A stretch of DNA of 64,000 bases from Nitratireductor indicus C115 (GTDB taxonomy: Bacteria; Pseudomonadota; Alphaproteobacteria; Rhizobiales; Rhizobiaceae): NCBI RefSeq assembly GCF_000300515.1, contig NZ_AMSI01000009.1, positions 154,626 through 218,625 on the forward strand, given 5' to 3'. The position numbers and the translations under genes are program-made. The notes beneath the pieces are model-generated. The model did no database searches. It had not been told where the DNA came from and worked only from the letters and a program-made list of their open reading frames with translations. Of the stretch, positions 44,208-53,465 are shown one piece after another. Numbering within the stretch: the first letter of the stretch is position 1; each line of letters starts with the position of its first letter.

Positions 44208-45329
44208 ATGAGCGAGCACAAGATCGAAACCGTGCGCGTGCATCTGGTGACCGTTCCGACGAGAACCGTTCATTCCCATGGGTCGGGGGATGTTGGGGCG
44301 ATCCGCTCCGTTCTTCTGGAACTGGTGACCGATACCGGGCTTACCGGTTGGGGCGAAGCCTCCCCCTGGCCGGTTTTCACCGGTACGGTGGAGGCCAATG
44401 CGGCGGCCATGCACGGGTATTTCGCACCTTATCTGCGCGGCCGCGACCCGGTTCAGGTGGAAGTTTTGATGAACGCGGTCGAGAAGATTCTTGTCGGCCA
44501 TCACGAGGCAAAGGCCGCACTGGAATGTGCGCTCCTCGATCTGACAGGCCAGATCTGCGGGCTGTCGATTGCCGAACTGGTCGGCGGCCGTCACAGGGAG
44601 GCTATTCCTCTGAGCTTTTCGGTGGCAAATCCCGATTTCGGCAAGGACCTCGAAGACATTGCAGCCATGTGGGCGGATGGAGTGCGCCTGTTCAAGCTGA
44701 AGACCGGTTTTGCGGGTCACAGCTTCGATTTGATGCGGCTTGAGAAGTTGCGGGCGGTCTATGGCGACGAGATCGATCTGCGGATCGATTACAATCAGGG
44801 GCTGCCGGCGTTCGATGCGATCCGCCATGTGCGCGATCTGGAGCCTTTCCGGCCAACCTTCGTCGAGCAGCCCGTCAAGCGACATGAACGCGAGGCGCTG
44901 GCGGCGATCACGCGTAGCGTGGACGTGCCGATCATGGCCGATGAATCGGTGTTCGACCCCAAAGAGGCTCTTCTTGGCGCGCAGATGCGGCTCAGCGACG
45001 TGTTTTCACTGAAGATCATGAAGTCGGCCGGAATTCGCCGGGCGCTGGAGGTTGCGGCCATAGCGCGAGCAGCGGGCATCGAAGTCTATGGCGGTTGCAT
45101 GTTCGAGACATCGATTGCCCATGCGGCGGGCGCACAACTGATGGCGGCGGTCCCCGACCTGCGGCTCGGCTGCGAGTTCTATATGTCGACCTACTACGCC
45201 GCCGATGACATCGCGCAGGACCCCTTCCCGGTGAAGGGAGGCTTGGTGCATGTGCCCAAAGGCCCAGGTCTCGGGGTTCGGCCCGACGCCGAGAAACTTG
45301 CCCGCTACCGTTCGGATCTTTTGATCTGA
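44208..45329 (+). CDS. Mandelate racemase/muconate lactonizing enzyme family protein
   Basis: 373 residues. The enolase-superfamily barrel is complete: FKLKTGF with the KxK catalytic motif, metal ligands in LRIDYNQG (Asp), FVEQPV (Glu) and IMADES (Asp/Glu), and a second-half Lys in FSLKIMKSAG. This two-Lys arrangement is that of the MLE subgroup (cycloisomerases, amino-acid/dipeptide epimerases, cis-3-hydroxyproline dehydratase and betaine epimerases). The following genes act on amino, imino and 2-hydroxy acids, so epimerisation or dehydration of an amino-acid-like substrate is more likely than muconate chemistry (inference). Confidence 0.9.
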   Translation: MSEHKIETVRVHLVTVPTRTVHSHGSGDVGAIRSVLLELVTDTGLTGWGEASPWPVFTGTVEANAAAMHGYFAPYLRGRDPVQVEVLMNAVEKILVGHHEAKAALECALLDLTGQICGLSIAELVGGRHREAIPLSFSVANPDFGKDLEDIAAMWADGVRLFKLKTGFAGHSFDLMRLEKLRAVYGDEIDLRIDYNQGLPAFDAIRHVRDLEPFRPTFVEQPVKRHEREALAAITRSVDVPIMADESVFDPKEALLGAQMRLSDVFSLKIMKSAGIRRALEVAAIARAAGIEVYGGCMFETSIAHAAGAQLMAAVPDLRLGCEFYMSTYYAADDIAQDPFPVKGGLVHVPKGPGLGVRPDAEKLARYRSDLLI

Positions 45330-45408
45330 GGCTGAAAGTCGAACTTTTTCAATGCCTTTCCTGAAAATACAGGCAGGCGCTGGAAGAGGGCTTTTCATGA
45401 GTTCATAA

Positions 45409-45435
45409 TTGTGTACAAATAAGAATACAAATAAG
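45409..45435. promoter_or_regulatory. Operator and TACAAATAAG direct repeat before the D-2-hydroxyacid dehydrogenase gene
   Basis: TTGTGTACAA at 45409-45418 differs by one base from the palindrome at 44146. TACAAATAAG then occurs twice, at 45414-45423 and 45426-45435, with a 12-base period, running into the AAGGAG ribosome-binding site. Repressor binding here would block both transcription and leader access. Confidence 0.6.
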
Positions 45436-45446
45436 GAGAAGTGCCC

Positions 45447-46373
45447 ATGCAGATCGTGTTCGTCGACGCCAATGAAACGCTTGGTGGGATCGCGACGCGA
45501 TTGCGCGACGAAAGCTGGCCCTTGAAGATCAACCTGCAGCCAGACATAACGCCGGACCAGCTTCCAGCGGTGATCGGCGATGCGGAAGCGATCATCATCG
45601 ATCACACGCATCTGCCGCTGGACATCGCCAGGGCGTGCCCGAAGCTCAAGCATGTCATCTTTCTTGGCACCGGCCCGCGCAGCTATATGGACCCCGATGC
45701 GCTGAAGGCGGAGCTCGGCATAGAGGTTCATATCATCAAGGGGTACGGCGACACGGCGGTGGCCGAGTTCGCCATCTCGCTCATGTGGACCGCTGCAAAG
45801 GGCATCGCGCTTATGGATCGCGGCATGCGTGAGGGCCAATGGCTGCGCACCGACGGCATGCAGCTTACCGGAAAGACCCTCGGGCTTATCGGCTTCGGGT
45901 CGATCGCCGCCGAGGTGGCGCGCATAGCCGGCGGCTCGGGCATGAAGGTCGTTGCCTGGAACCGGAGTCCGAAGAGCCATCCCGGCGTCGATTTCCTGTC
46001 GCTGGAGGAGGTGCTGGGCCAATCCGACGTCCTGTCGATCCATCTTCTTCTCACGGACGAAACGCGCGGCTTCCTGTCGGCGGAGCGCCTGGCGCAGATG
46101 AAGCCCGGTTCCATCCTGGTCAACACGGCGCGTGGGGCCATCGTCGATGAAGCCGCGATGATCGCCCGGCTCAAGTCGGGCGAGCTCAGGGCTGCTGGTC
46201 TCGACGTCTACAATATCGAGCCGATGCCCGCCGGACACGTGCTGACGACGCTGCCCAACGCGGTGCTCAGTGCGCACTCCGCTTTCCGCACGGCGGAGGC
46301 AAACGACAACCTGATCCTGATGGCTTTCGATCACTACAAGCGGGTTTCCGGCCTTGCAACGGTGCCCGCCTGA
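45447..46373 (+). CDS. D-isomer-specific 2-hydroxyacid dehydrogenase family protein
   Basis: 308 residues from the ATG at 45447 (AAGGAG 8 bases upstream; a GTG at 45441 is too close). The NAD loop is GLIGFGSIAAEVARIA. Catalytic residues appear as Arg in VNTARGAIVDE, Glu in LDVYNIEPMP and His in LSAHSAFRT. It interconverts a 2-oxo acid and a D-2-hydroxy acid. It stands first in the run of genes continuing to 56198. Confidence 0.93.
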   Translation: MQIVFVDANETLGGIATRLRDESWPLKINLQPDITPDQLPAVIGDAEAIIIDHTHLPLDIARACPKLKHVIFLGTGPRSYMDPDALKAELGIEVHIIKGYGDTAVAEFAISLMWTAAKGIALMDRGMREGQWLRTDGMQLTGKTLGLIGFGSIAAEVARIAGGSGMKVVAWNRSPKSHPGVDFLSLEEVLGQSDVLSIHLLLTDETRGFLSAERLAQMKPGSILVNTARGAIVDEAAMIARLKSGELRAAGLDVYNIEPMPAGHVLTTLPNAVLSAHSAFRTAEANDNLILMAFDHYKRVSGLATVPA

Positions 46374-46404
46374 ACCTGGAACCTCTTCGGGAAAGCATAG
46401 AACG

Positions 46405-46773
46405 ATGACCATTGTTGCCGAAAGAACAGCCATCCGCAGGATCGACCAGAACCATCGGCGTTCGCGCGTGGTGGTGCATGGCGACACGATCTATCTCGCC
46501 GGCCAGTGCGGCGATGACATGACGGGGGATGCGGGGCAGCAGACCCGCGAGGCCCTTGCGCGGATCGACCGGCTGCTGGCCGAGGCGGGCAGCGACAATT
46601 CACGGCTGCTCTCCGTGCAGATCTGGCTGAGCGACATGGCCGATTTCGATGCGGTCAATGCGGTTTACGATGCTTGGGTGGTTTCAGGGGAGACGCCGGC
46701 GCGTTGCTGCGGCGAGGTCAAGCTGGCTGTCCCGGGCGCCCGTGTTGAAATCATCGCGGTCGCGGCGGCTTGA
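46405..46773 (+). CDS. RidA family protein
   Basis: 122 residues from the ATG at 46405. RidA-like motifs: HGDTIYLAGQCGDDMTGDAGQQTREALARIDRLLAEAGSDNSRLLSVQIWLSDM and ETPARCCGEVKLAVPGARVEIIAVA, with the substrate Arg retained. This is the YjgH/RutC-like branch with a degenerate N-terminus. In this cluster it probably hydrolyses an imine released by the oxidase or aminotransferase. Confidence 0.9.
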   Translation: MTIVAERTAIRRIDQNHRRSRVVVHGDTIYLAGQCGDDMTGDAGQQTREALARIDRLLAEAGSDNSRLLSVQIWLSDMADFDAVNAVYDAWVVSGETPARCCGEVKLAVPGARVEIIAVAAA

Positions 46774-46783
46774 GGAGGTGGGC

Positions 46784-48019
46784 ATGACGGGTGAAACATC
46801 GTTCCGCCGCGCGGCGCGCATTCAGGCCATCGCGGTTTCCGAGATTTTGCGCATCGGCGAAACGGCCCGGCGCATGAAAAGCGAAGGGCGCCCGGTCATC
46901 GTGCTCGGGGCCGGCGAGCCGGATTTCGATACGCCTTCATGGGTGAAGGAGGCGGCCAAGGCGGCAATCGACGCGGGCCAGACGAAATACACCGCGCTCG
47001 ACGGTACGCCGGCAATGAAAGATGCCGTCATCGGGAAGTTCGAGCGCGAGAACGGATTGCGGTTCCGGCGCGACGAAGTGACCGTCGGCGCCGGCGCCAA
47101 GCAGATTCTCTACAATGCCTTCATGGCGACGCTCGATCCGGGCGATGAGGTCATTCTGGCCGCACCCTACTGGACGAGCTATGCGGACATCGTTGCGATT
47201 TCGGGCGGAGCAGTGGTTCCGGTCCGCGGCCGCCCGGAAACGGGACTGCGTCTCGATCCGGCGGACCTTGAAGCCGCAATAACGCCGCGGACGCGCTGGC
47301 TGCTTCTCAACAGCCCGTCCAATCCTTCCGGCAGTGCATATGATGCGGAGAGCCTCGGCGCCATACTGGACGTGATCGCCCGTCATCCGCAGGTCTGGCT
47401 GATGATGGACGACATCTATGAGCACCTGCTTTATGACGACCGCGCCTTTGTGACGGCGGCAGCACTTCGACCTGACCTTGCCAACCGCATCCTGACCATC
47501 AACGGCGTTTCCAAAGCCTATGCCATGACCGGCTGGAGGCTGGGTTACGGGGCGGGGCCGGCGGAGCTTATCGCGGCCATGGCCGTGGTGCAGTCTCAAT
47601 CGACGTCCAATCCGAGCTCGATAAGCCAGGCGGCGGCCATTGCCGCTCTCGAGGGGCCTCAAGAGATACTGGCCGAGCGGCGGGCGGCCTTCCAGGCGCG
47701 CCGTGACCGTATCAGCGAGCGGCTCGACAATTGTCCCGGGATCACCTGCCGCAAACCCGAAGGCGCGTTCTATGTGTTTCCGGATTGCACGGGGCTGATC
47801 GGTGGCCGCACGGCCTCCGGGCGTGTGCTTGAGAACGATAGCACGGTCGCCCGCTGGCTGCTCGAGGAGCACGACGTTGCCGTGGTTCCGGGAAGCTGTT
47901 TCGGCCAGCCAGGCCATTTCCGTATCTCATATGCCGCCGCGCAGTCGGAACTCGATATGGCTTGCGACCGCATCGCCGCTGCCGTGGCGGATGTCGCGCC
48001 GGCAAGGGAACTCGCCTGA
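46784..48019 (+). CDS. Class I pyridoxal-phosphate aminotransferase (aspartate aminotransferase-like)
   Basis: 411 residues from the ATG at 46784, after GAGGAGGTGGG. PLP fold-type I motifs: ISEILRIGETARRM region, LGAGEPDFDTP, YTALDGTPAMKDAV, NSPSNPSG, MDDIYEHLLY and the Schiff-base Lys in NGVSKAYAMTGWRLGYG. It transfers an amino group between an amino acid and a 2-oxo acid; the specificity is unknown. The stop overlaps the next start by one base. Confidence 0.93.
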   Translation: MTGETSFRRAARIQAIAVSEILRIGETARRMKSEGRPVIVLGAGEPDFDTPSWVKEAAKAAIDAGQTKYTALDGTPAMKDAVIGKFERENGLRFRRDEVTVGAGAKQILYNAFMATLDPGDEVILAAPYWTSYADIVAISGGAVVPVRGRPETGLRLDPADLEAAITPRTRWLLLNSPSNPSGSAYDAESLGAILDVIARHPQVWLMMDDIYEHLLYDDRAFVTAAALRPDLANRILTINGVSKAYAMTGWRLGYGAGPAELIAAMAVVQSQSTSNPSSISQAAAIAALEGPQEILAERRAAFQARRDRISERLDNCPGITCRKPEGAFYVFPDCTGLIGGRTASGRVLENDSTVARWLLEEHDVAVVPGSCFGQPGHFRISYAAAQSELDMACDRIAAAVADVAPARELA

Positions 48020-49689
48020 TGAATGTATCCTTTCCTACTCTCACCCGCACGGCTGCCGAGGCGCTGGTCGACCAGCTGGTTCTGCAGGGCGTCGAGCGTG
48101 TGACCTGTGTTCCGGGGGAGAGCTATCTCGCCGTGCTTGATGCGCTGGTCGATACGGATATCGATGTCCTTACCTGCCGCAATGAGGGCGGTGCGGCGAT
48201 GATGGCCGAAGCCGAAGGCAAGCTCACCGGACGGCCGGGCATCTGCATGGTGACCCGCGGACCGGGCGCCACCAATGCGGCTGCCGGCGTTCATATCGCG
48301 GCGCAGGATTCCACGCCGATGATCCTGTTCGTGGGGCAGATAGACAATCGCATGCGGGGCCGCGAAGCCTTTCAGGAACTGGATTATCGGGCGGTGTTCG
48401 GCTCGGTCGCCAAATGGGTTGCCGAGATCGATCATCCCGAGCGGATGAGCGAGATGGTGGCGCGCGCGTTCCGCGTCGCCATGCAGGGGCGGCCAGGACC
48501 GGTGGTGCTGGCCCTGCCGGAGAACATTCTGAGCGAACCCTGCCCCTCGATTGGCATTCCGCGCATCGAGCCGGTGCGAGCGGCTCCCGATCCGCAAGCC
48601 ATGGTTCAGCTGGGAGCGATGCTTGGTCAGGCCAAAGCACCGATTGCCATTGTCGGCGGTTCGGGCTGGACGCCGGAGGCGCGTCAGGATCTCGTCGATT
48701 TCGCCGAGCGGTTCGATCTTCCTGTGGCGACCTCCTTCCGCCGGGCGGATCGCTTTCCGCCACTGCACCGCTGTTACGCCGGCGACCTCGGCATTGGACC
48801 CGATCCAGCATTGAAGGCGCGGGTCGATGCCGCCGATCTCATCCTTCTCGTCGGCGGGCGCCTGTCGGAAATGCCATCGCTTTCCTACACGCTGCTCGGC
48901 GTGCCGAAAACGCAGCAGAAGCTCGTCCATGTTCATGCCGGAGCGGAGGAACTGGGCCGCGTCTATCAACCCGATCTCGCGATCCAGGCGTCGCCCGTAA
49001 GCTTTGCCGCTGTTCTGGAAGAGCTCGATCCTCCCGCGCATCGCCCCTGGGCCGGCGGGACGGAGCAAGCGCATGTGGCCTATCTGCGCTGGTCGGGGGA
49101 GCCGCGGGTGCTTCCGGGAGATTTCCAGTATGGCGAGGTGCTTGCCTGGATGGCGCGCGAACTGCCTGAGGACACGATCCTGTGCAATGGCGCGGGCAAC
49201 TATGCGGGTTGGCTCGGGCGGCATTATCGCTACCGCGCGTTCGGTACGCAGCTTGCGCCCACTTCGGGTTCCATGGGGTACGGCGTTCCCGTCGCGGTCA
49301 TGGCGAAGCGCATGTTCCCCGAGCGCCTCGTTGTCGCGGTTGCCGGCGACGGCTGTTTCCAGATGAACGGGCAGGAGTTCGCCACCGCCGTCCAATATGG
49401 CATCGCGCCGATCGTCGTCGTGATCGACAATTCCCAGCTCGGCACGATCCGCATGCACCAGGAACGCGAGTATCCCGGCCGGCGCAGCGCGACCGAACTC
49501 GTTAATCCCGATTTTGCGGCGCTGGCACGGGCATGCGGCGGACATGGCGAAACCGTGCGAAACACCGCCGAGTTCGCGCCGGCCTTCGAGCGGGCGCGCG
49601 CTTCCGGCAAGGCTGCTATCCTGCATTGCTTCCTGGATCGGCGCGCGCAGTCCCATGCGCGCGATCATCTCGCCGAGGCCGCTTCATGA
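48019..49689 (+). CDS. Thiamine-pyrophosphate enzyme, acetolactate synthase-like
   Basis: 556 residues. The N-terminal Pyr domain has the activating Glu (TCRNEGGAAMMAEAEG) and RGPGATNAAAGVHIAAQDSTPMI. The C-terminal TPP site is GDGCFQMNGQEFATAVQYG ending VVVIDNSQLGTIR. The central FAD/nucleotide-like domain is short. Such enzymes include 2-oxoacid decarboxylases, carboligases and lyases. Following an aminotransferase and preceding an amine oxidase, it could decarboxylate the 2-oxo acid they produce. It is not Xsc: the Xsc-specific N-terminal and QGGFQE blocks are missing. Confidence 0.9.
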   Translation: MNVSFPTLTRTAAEALVDQLVLQGVERVTCVPGESYLAVLDALVDTDIDVLTCRNEGGAAMMAEAEGKLTGRPGICMVTRGPGATNAAAGVHIAAQDSTPMILFVGQIDNRMRGREAFQELDYRAVFGSVAKWVAEIDHPERMSEMVARAFRVAMQGRPGPVVLALPENILSEPCPSIGIPRIEPVRAAPDPQAMVQLGAMLGQAKAPIAIVGGSGWTPEARQDLVDFAERFDLPVATSFRRADRFPPLHRCYAGDLGIGPDPALKARVDAADLILLVGGRLSEMPSLSYTLLGVPKTQQKLVHVHAGAEELGRVYQPDLAIQASPVSFAAVLEELDPPAHRPWAGGTEQAHVAYLRWSGEPRVLPGDFQYGEVLAWMARELPEDTILCNGAGNYAGWLGRHYRYRAFGTQLAPTSGSMGYGVPVAVMAKRMFPERLVVAVAGDGCFQMNGQEFATAVQYGIAPIVVVIDNSQLGTIRMHQEREYPGRRSATELVNPDFAALARACGGHGETVRNTAEFAPAFERARASGKAAILHCFLDRRAQSHARDHLAEAAS

Positions 49690-50939
49690 GGTCCGACGCG
49701 GTCATCATCGGCGCCGGGGTGATCGGCGCGCAAACGGCGCTCCAGCTGCTGGACCGGGGCCTGACCGTCACGCTGGTGGATCCGGGTCCGCCCGGAGGCG
49801 AGCAGGCGGCCAGCTATGGCAATGCCGCCTGGCTGTCCTCCCATTCGGTCATTCCGCCGTCTTCGCCCGGCGTTTGGCGTCAGGTTCCACGCTGGCTGCG
49901 CGATCCGCTCGGGCCGCTGGCGGTGCGTCCTTCCTATTTGCCTCGCGCATTGCCGTGGTTGTGGCGCTATCTGCGTTCGGCTTCCACGCCCGCTAAGGTC
50001 GAGGCGATCGCGCGGGCGTTGCGCACCCTTTTGGTCGATGCGCCTGCCCTGCATGCCGAAGTCGCGGCGAAGGCGGGCCTCGCGCATCTGATCGATGCGA
50101 AAAGCGGCCTGATGCATGTCTATACCGACCGCGCGGGCTTCGAGGCCGAGGCGCTGGGCTGGCGTATCCGCCGCGACCTGGGCATCGTGTTCGAAGAGAT
50201 CGAGAGCGAGGCGCTAGCGGAACGGCAGCCGGACCTGTCTCGCGAATACCGCTTCGGCGTCTTCGTTCCCGAGGCCGGGCATTGCCGTAACCCCGGCGCC
50301 TATGTCGCCGGGCTGGTCGCACACGCGGAATCCAGAGGCGCGCGGCGGATTGCCGCCAGGGCACTGGACTTTCGACATTCGGGCGGACGGCTTGGTGCAG
50401 TTGTCACAACCCAGGGCGAGATCGACTGCGGAACGGCCATCATCGCGGCGGGCGTGCGGTCGGGGCCGCTCGCGGCCAAGGCAGGCGACCGGGTTCCGCT
50501 CGACAGCGAGCGCGGTTACCACGCCATCGCCGAGGGCGACGGACCGGGGCCGACGACGCCAATCATGGTGGGCGACCGCAAGGTCGTGATCACAAGGCTG
50601 GAGCAGGGGGTGCGCTGCGCAGGCCAGGTGGAAATCGGCGGTATCGAGGCGCTGCCCGATTGGCGCCGCGCTGAAATTCTCAAAAGCCACCTCGTCGCCA
50701 TGTTCCCCGGCATCGACACGAGCCGGATCCGGTTCTGGATGGGACATCGCCCGAGCACGCCGGACGGCATTCCCTGCATTGGCGCCGCTTCGGGCGTCGC
50801 TGGTGTGGTGCATGCCTTCGGGCATGGCCATATCGGCCTCGTCAGCTCGGCCCGCACCGGGCGGCTTGCGGCACAGCTGGCCACCGGCGAGGCGCCGGAA
50901 ATCGATCTCACTCCCTTCAGCGCGCAAAGGTTTTCCTGA
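49686..50939 (+). CDS. FAD-dependent amine/D-amino-acid oxidoreductase (DadA-like)
   Basis: 417 residues, starting at the ATG at 49686 that overlaps the upstream stop. The dinucleotide fold is SDAVIIGAGVIGAQTALQLLDRG; later blocks include GEQAASYGNAAWLSSHSVIPPSSPG (DadA-like), VPLDSERGYHAIAEG, and the C-terminal FWMGHRPSTPDGIPCIGAASGVAGVVHAFGHGHIG. It would oxidise a D-amino acid or cyclic amine to the imino acid, matching the nearby RidA and racemase genes. Confidence 0.91.
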   Translation: MRSDAVIIGAGVIGAQTALQLLDRGLTVTLVDPGPPGGEQAASYGNAAWLSSHSVIPPSSPGVWRQVPRWLRDPLGPLAVRPSYLPRALPWLWRYLRSASTPAKVEAIARALRTLLVDAPALHAEVAAKAGLAHLIDAKSGLMHVYTDRAGFEAEALGWRIRRDLGIVFEEIESEALAERQPDLSREYRFGVFVPEAGHCRNPGAYVAGLVAHAESRGARRIAARALDFRHSGGRLGAVVTTQGEIDCGTAIIAAGVRSGPLAAKAGDRVPLDSERGYHAIAEGDGPGPTTPIMVGDRKVVITRLEQGVRCAGQVEIGGIEALPDWRRAEILKSHLVAMFPGIDTSRIRFWMGHRPSTPDGIPCIGAASGVAGVVHAFGHGHIGLVSSARTGRLAAQLATGEAPEIDLTPFSAQRFS

Positions 50940-51706
50940 TGCCAGACCAGACAAAACCGTGCCAGACAAATCCATTCGGTTCGCCGGGGACCAATATCGC
51001 GCGTGGCGGTAAATCGCTCTACGGCGCGCCACTCGGCATCCTGATGCTCGAAGCGCGTTTTCCAAGGGTGCCCGGCGATATGGGCAATGGCCAGACCTGG
51101 CCTTTTCCCGTGCTCTATCGGGTGGTGCGCGGGGCGAGCCCGGATCGCGTCGTGTGCAATGCCGCTGAAGGGCTTCTCGACGCGTTCATCGAAGCGGCCC
51201 GCGATCTCGTTGATCTGGGAGCCGAGGCGCTGACGACAAATTGCGGCTTCCTCTCCATCTACCAGCGGGAACTGGCAGAAGCGGTGAAGGTTCCGGTTGC
51301 CACGTCATCCATGATGCAGGTGCCGTGGGTGCAGGCCACGCTTCCGCCTGGACAGCGGGTCGGTATCGTCACCGTGAACTCCTCAGGTCTGACACCCGCG
51401 CATCTTTCGGCCATCGGTGTACCGGCCGATACGCCGGTGCGCGGGACCGAAAACGGGGTCGAATTCTTCCGCACGCTGATCAAGGCAGAGAAGACCGATC
51501 TCGATCTGGCCCTTGCCTGTCAGGATGTGGTCGGCGCTGCGTGCGAGCTTGTCGCGGCGCATCCCGAAGTGGGAGCCATCGTTCTGGAATGCACCAATAT
51601 GCCGCCCTATGCGGCAGCCGTGCGGGAAGCGACCGGGCGTCCCGTCTACGACATCTATTCGCTGGTGACCTGGTTTCACGCGGGGCTGCGGCCCCAAACC
51701 TTCTGA
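50939..51706 (+). CDS. Aspartate/glutamate racemase family protein
   Basis: 255 residues, starting on the last base of the previous stop. The Asp/Glu racemase fold has two catalytic Cys, visible here as TTNCGFLS and LECTNMPPYAA. GILMLEARFPRVPGDMGNGQTWPFPVLYRVVRG is the N-terminal domain. The superfamily includes amino-acid and hydantoin racemases, maleate isomerase and arylmalonate decarboxylase. With a DadA-like oxidase next to it, racemisation of an amino acid is the simplest reading. Confidence 0.88.
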   Translation: MPDQTKPCQTNPFGSPGTNIARGGKSLYGAPLGILMLEARFPRVPGDMGNGQTWPFPVLYRVVRGASPDRVVCNAAEGLLDAFIEAARDLVDLGAEALTTNCGFLSIYQRELAEAVKVPVATSSMMQVPWVQATLPPGQRVGIVTVNSSGLTPAHLSAIGVPADTPVRGTENGVEFFRTLIKAEKTDLDLALACQDVVGAACELVAAHPEVGAIVLECTNMPPYAAAVREATGRPVYDIYSLVTWFHAGLRPQTF

Positions 51707-51763
51707 TCTCGGATGTGTGCCGATGTGGTAATGACCGCAGACATCCAACCGAGGAAGGATCGC

Positions 51764-52441
51764 ATGGAAACACAAACAACATCCGCATTGGCCTATGAGG
51801 CCCTGCGCAAAAGAGTTCTGACCTTCGACCTGGTTCCGGACCAGAAGCTCAACGAAGTCGAGCTTGCGGACCAGATGTCCATCAGCCGCACGCCCCTGCG
51901 CGAGGCGCTGAACAGGCTCACCGCCGAAGGCATATTGCGCCGCGCCGGGCGCAGTTTTCAGGTGCCAGGGCTCAACCCGGCCGATGTCCGCGCGTTGTTC
52001 GAAGCACGGATAGAGGTCGAGGCCTCGATTGTACGGCTCGCTTGCCAGAGGGCCAGCGACGACGAGCTGGAAGCGATGGCCGTGTTTCTCGACGGGTCGG
52101 TGCGTGAATCTCCCGATGCTTCCATCGACCGGCTCGTGGAACTCGACTGCCGGTTTCACGAAGGTATCGCGCTTTTGGCCAAGAACACCGAATTGCTGCG
52201 CATTCTCAAGAATCTAAACGACCGTATCCATCTGATCCGATGGATCGCGATGGAAGGCAAACGCGACAATACCCAAAGCGAGCATCGCAGCATTCTCGAC
52301 CGGCTTCGCGCACGCGATGCAGCGTCGGCGGAAAGATTGATGCGGGAACACATCCTGCATCGCAACGATGAGATCCTCACGGCGATCAGGCAGGCCTATG
52401 CTCACGTGCATACGAAGCATTTCGCGGAAGAGGGCGGATAG
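51764..52441 (+). CDS. GntR family regulator with FCD domain
   Basis: 225 residues from the ATG at 51764, after GAGGAAGGA. The winged helix ALAYEALRKRVLTFDLVPDQKLNEVELADQMSISRTPLREALNRLTAEGILRR is followed by an FCD helical domain (FEARIEVEASIVRLACQRAS, DCRFHEGIALLAKN, SEHRSILDRLRARDAASAERLMREHI with metal-ligand His). It probably represses the cluster by binding TTGTATACAA-like sites at 44146 and 45409. Confidence 0.93.
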   Translation: METQTTSALAYEALRKRVLTFDLVPDQKLNEVELADQMSISRTPLREALNRLTAEGILRRAGRSFQVPGLNPADVRALFEARIEVEASIVRLACQRASDDELEAMAVFLDGSVRESPDASIDRLVELDCRFHEGIALLAKNTELLRILKNLNDRIHLIRWIAMEGKRDNTQSEHRSILDRLRARDAASAERLMREHILHRNDEILTAIRQAYAHVHTKHFAEEGG

Positions 52442-52452
52442 CCAAACCCCCG

Positions 52453-52470
52453 GGACCGGAGGCCCGGTCC
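52453..52470 (+). other. Hairpin between gntR and TAXI genes
   Basis: GGACCGG at 52453-52459 pairs perfectly with CCGGTCC at 52464-52470 around a 4-base loop. No T run follows. It may trim or protect transcripts between the enzyme/regulator part and the transporter part. Confidence 0.5.
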
Positions 52471-52491
52471 ACAACCTTCAGAGAGGCAATC

Positions 52492-53454
52492 ATGATAAGA
52501 ACGACCTTCCTCGGACTCTTCTTAGGCTTCGGCCTCACCGCAACGGCGGGCGCCCAGACCATCGAATGGACTGCCGGCCAGGTTGGCGGCGGCTGGTTCG
52601 GCCAGGCATCCGGCATGGCCGCGATGGTGCATGAAAGCGATCCCAACGTCACCATTCGCGTGGTGCCCGGCGGCGGCACGGCCAACCCCACGAAGGTGCA
52701 GAACGGTACAAGCCAGATCGGCACCGGCCTCGATATCTTTCTGAAGGCTGCCTATGACGGCACCGGCATCTATGAGGGCAAGCCGCACGACAAATTGCGC
52801 CTTATCGGCATGTCCTTCTCCGACATCTACCTGCATATGGTTGTGGCCAAGAATGCGCCGATCCAGGACATGGACACGCTGTTCAAGGAAGGCAAGGACA
52901 TCTCCATCGCTGTGACGAAGGTGGGTTCCTCCGACGAGCAGACCTTCCGCTATCTGATGGAACATTACGGCACGTCCTATGACGACCTGAAAAGCCGCGG
53001 CTGGAAGCTGAATCTCGTCGAATACTCGACCGCTGCAAGCCAGTTCGGCGACGGTATTGTCGATTACGTGTTCAATGCGCTGGGTATTCCCGGTGCAGCC
53101 ATCGTGGAAGGCATGCAGGCACGTCCGGCGACGATCATGCCCTTCCCGGAGGCGACACTTACGGCAATGGGCGAGAAATTCGGCTATGGGCACAAGACGC
53201 TGGCAGCCGGGACCTATCCCGGACAGGACAGCGATGTGCCGACACTGATCATGGCAACGGCGCTGATGGCAAGCTCCGATCTTTCGGAGGACGTGGCTTA
53301 TCAGATGATCAAGACCTTCTGCGAAAAGCCGGAAGGGCTTGCGGCCATTCATGCCTCCATTGCCGTGTTCGATTGTGCGACGGCTGCCGGCACGAAGCCT
53401 GCACCGCTTCATCCCGGTGTTGAAAAATACCTGAAGGAGCGGGGCTTCATGTAA
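52492..53454 (+). CDS. TAXI family TRAP transporter substrate-binding protein (second)
   Basis: 320 residues with a short Sec signal (TTFLGLFLGFGLTATAGAQT). The mature part TIEWTAGQVGGGWFGQASGMAAMVHE, VVPGGGTANPTKVQNGTSQIGTGLDIFL and GTYPGQDSDVPTLIMAT is typical of TAXI proteins. It belongs to the 44208-56198 unit and should bind the compound processed by those enzymes. It is distinct from the binding protein at 25587. Confidence 0.92.
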   Translation: MIRTTFLGLFLGFGLTATAGAQTIEWTAGQVGGGWFGQASGMAAMVHESDPNVTIRVVPGGGTANPTKVQNGTSQIGTGLDIFLKAAYDGTGIYEGKPHDKLRLIGMSFSDIYLHMVVAKNAPIQDMDTLFKEGKDISIAVTKVGSSDEQTFRYLMEHYGTSYDDLKSRGWKLNLVEYSTAASQFGDGIVDYVFNALGIPGAAIVEGMQARPATIMPFPEATLTAMGEKFGYGHKTLAAGTYPGQDSDVPTLIMATALMASSDLSEDVAYQMIKTFCEKPEGLAAIHASIAVFDCATAAGTKPAPLHPGVEKYLKERGFM

Positions 53455-53465
53455 GCCCTGCGATG

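Noticed and set aside
47770-49668. A 632-codon open frame antisense to the aminotransferase and TPP-enzyme genes
   Set aside because: It is the shadow of two strongly supported coding genes and shows no domain.
48019-49689. A second Xsc or a sulfopyruvate decarboxylase
   Set aside because: The Xsc-specific blocks are missing and the protein is a full-length acetolactate-synthase-like TPP enzyme, whereas known sulfopyruvate decarboxylases are smaller or two-subunit; kept as an unspecified TPP enzyme.
52453-52470. Terminator between the gntR-FCD and TAXI genes
   Set aside because: The stem is short and no T run follows, so read-through into the transporter genes is more likely.
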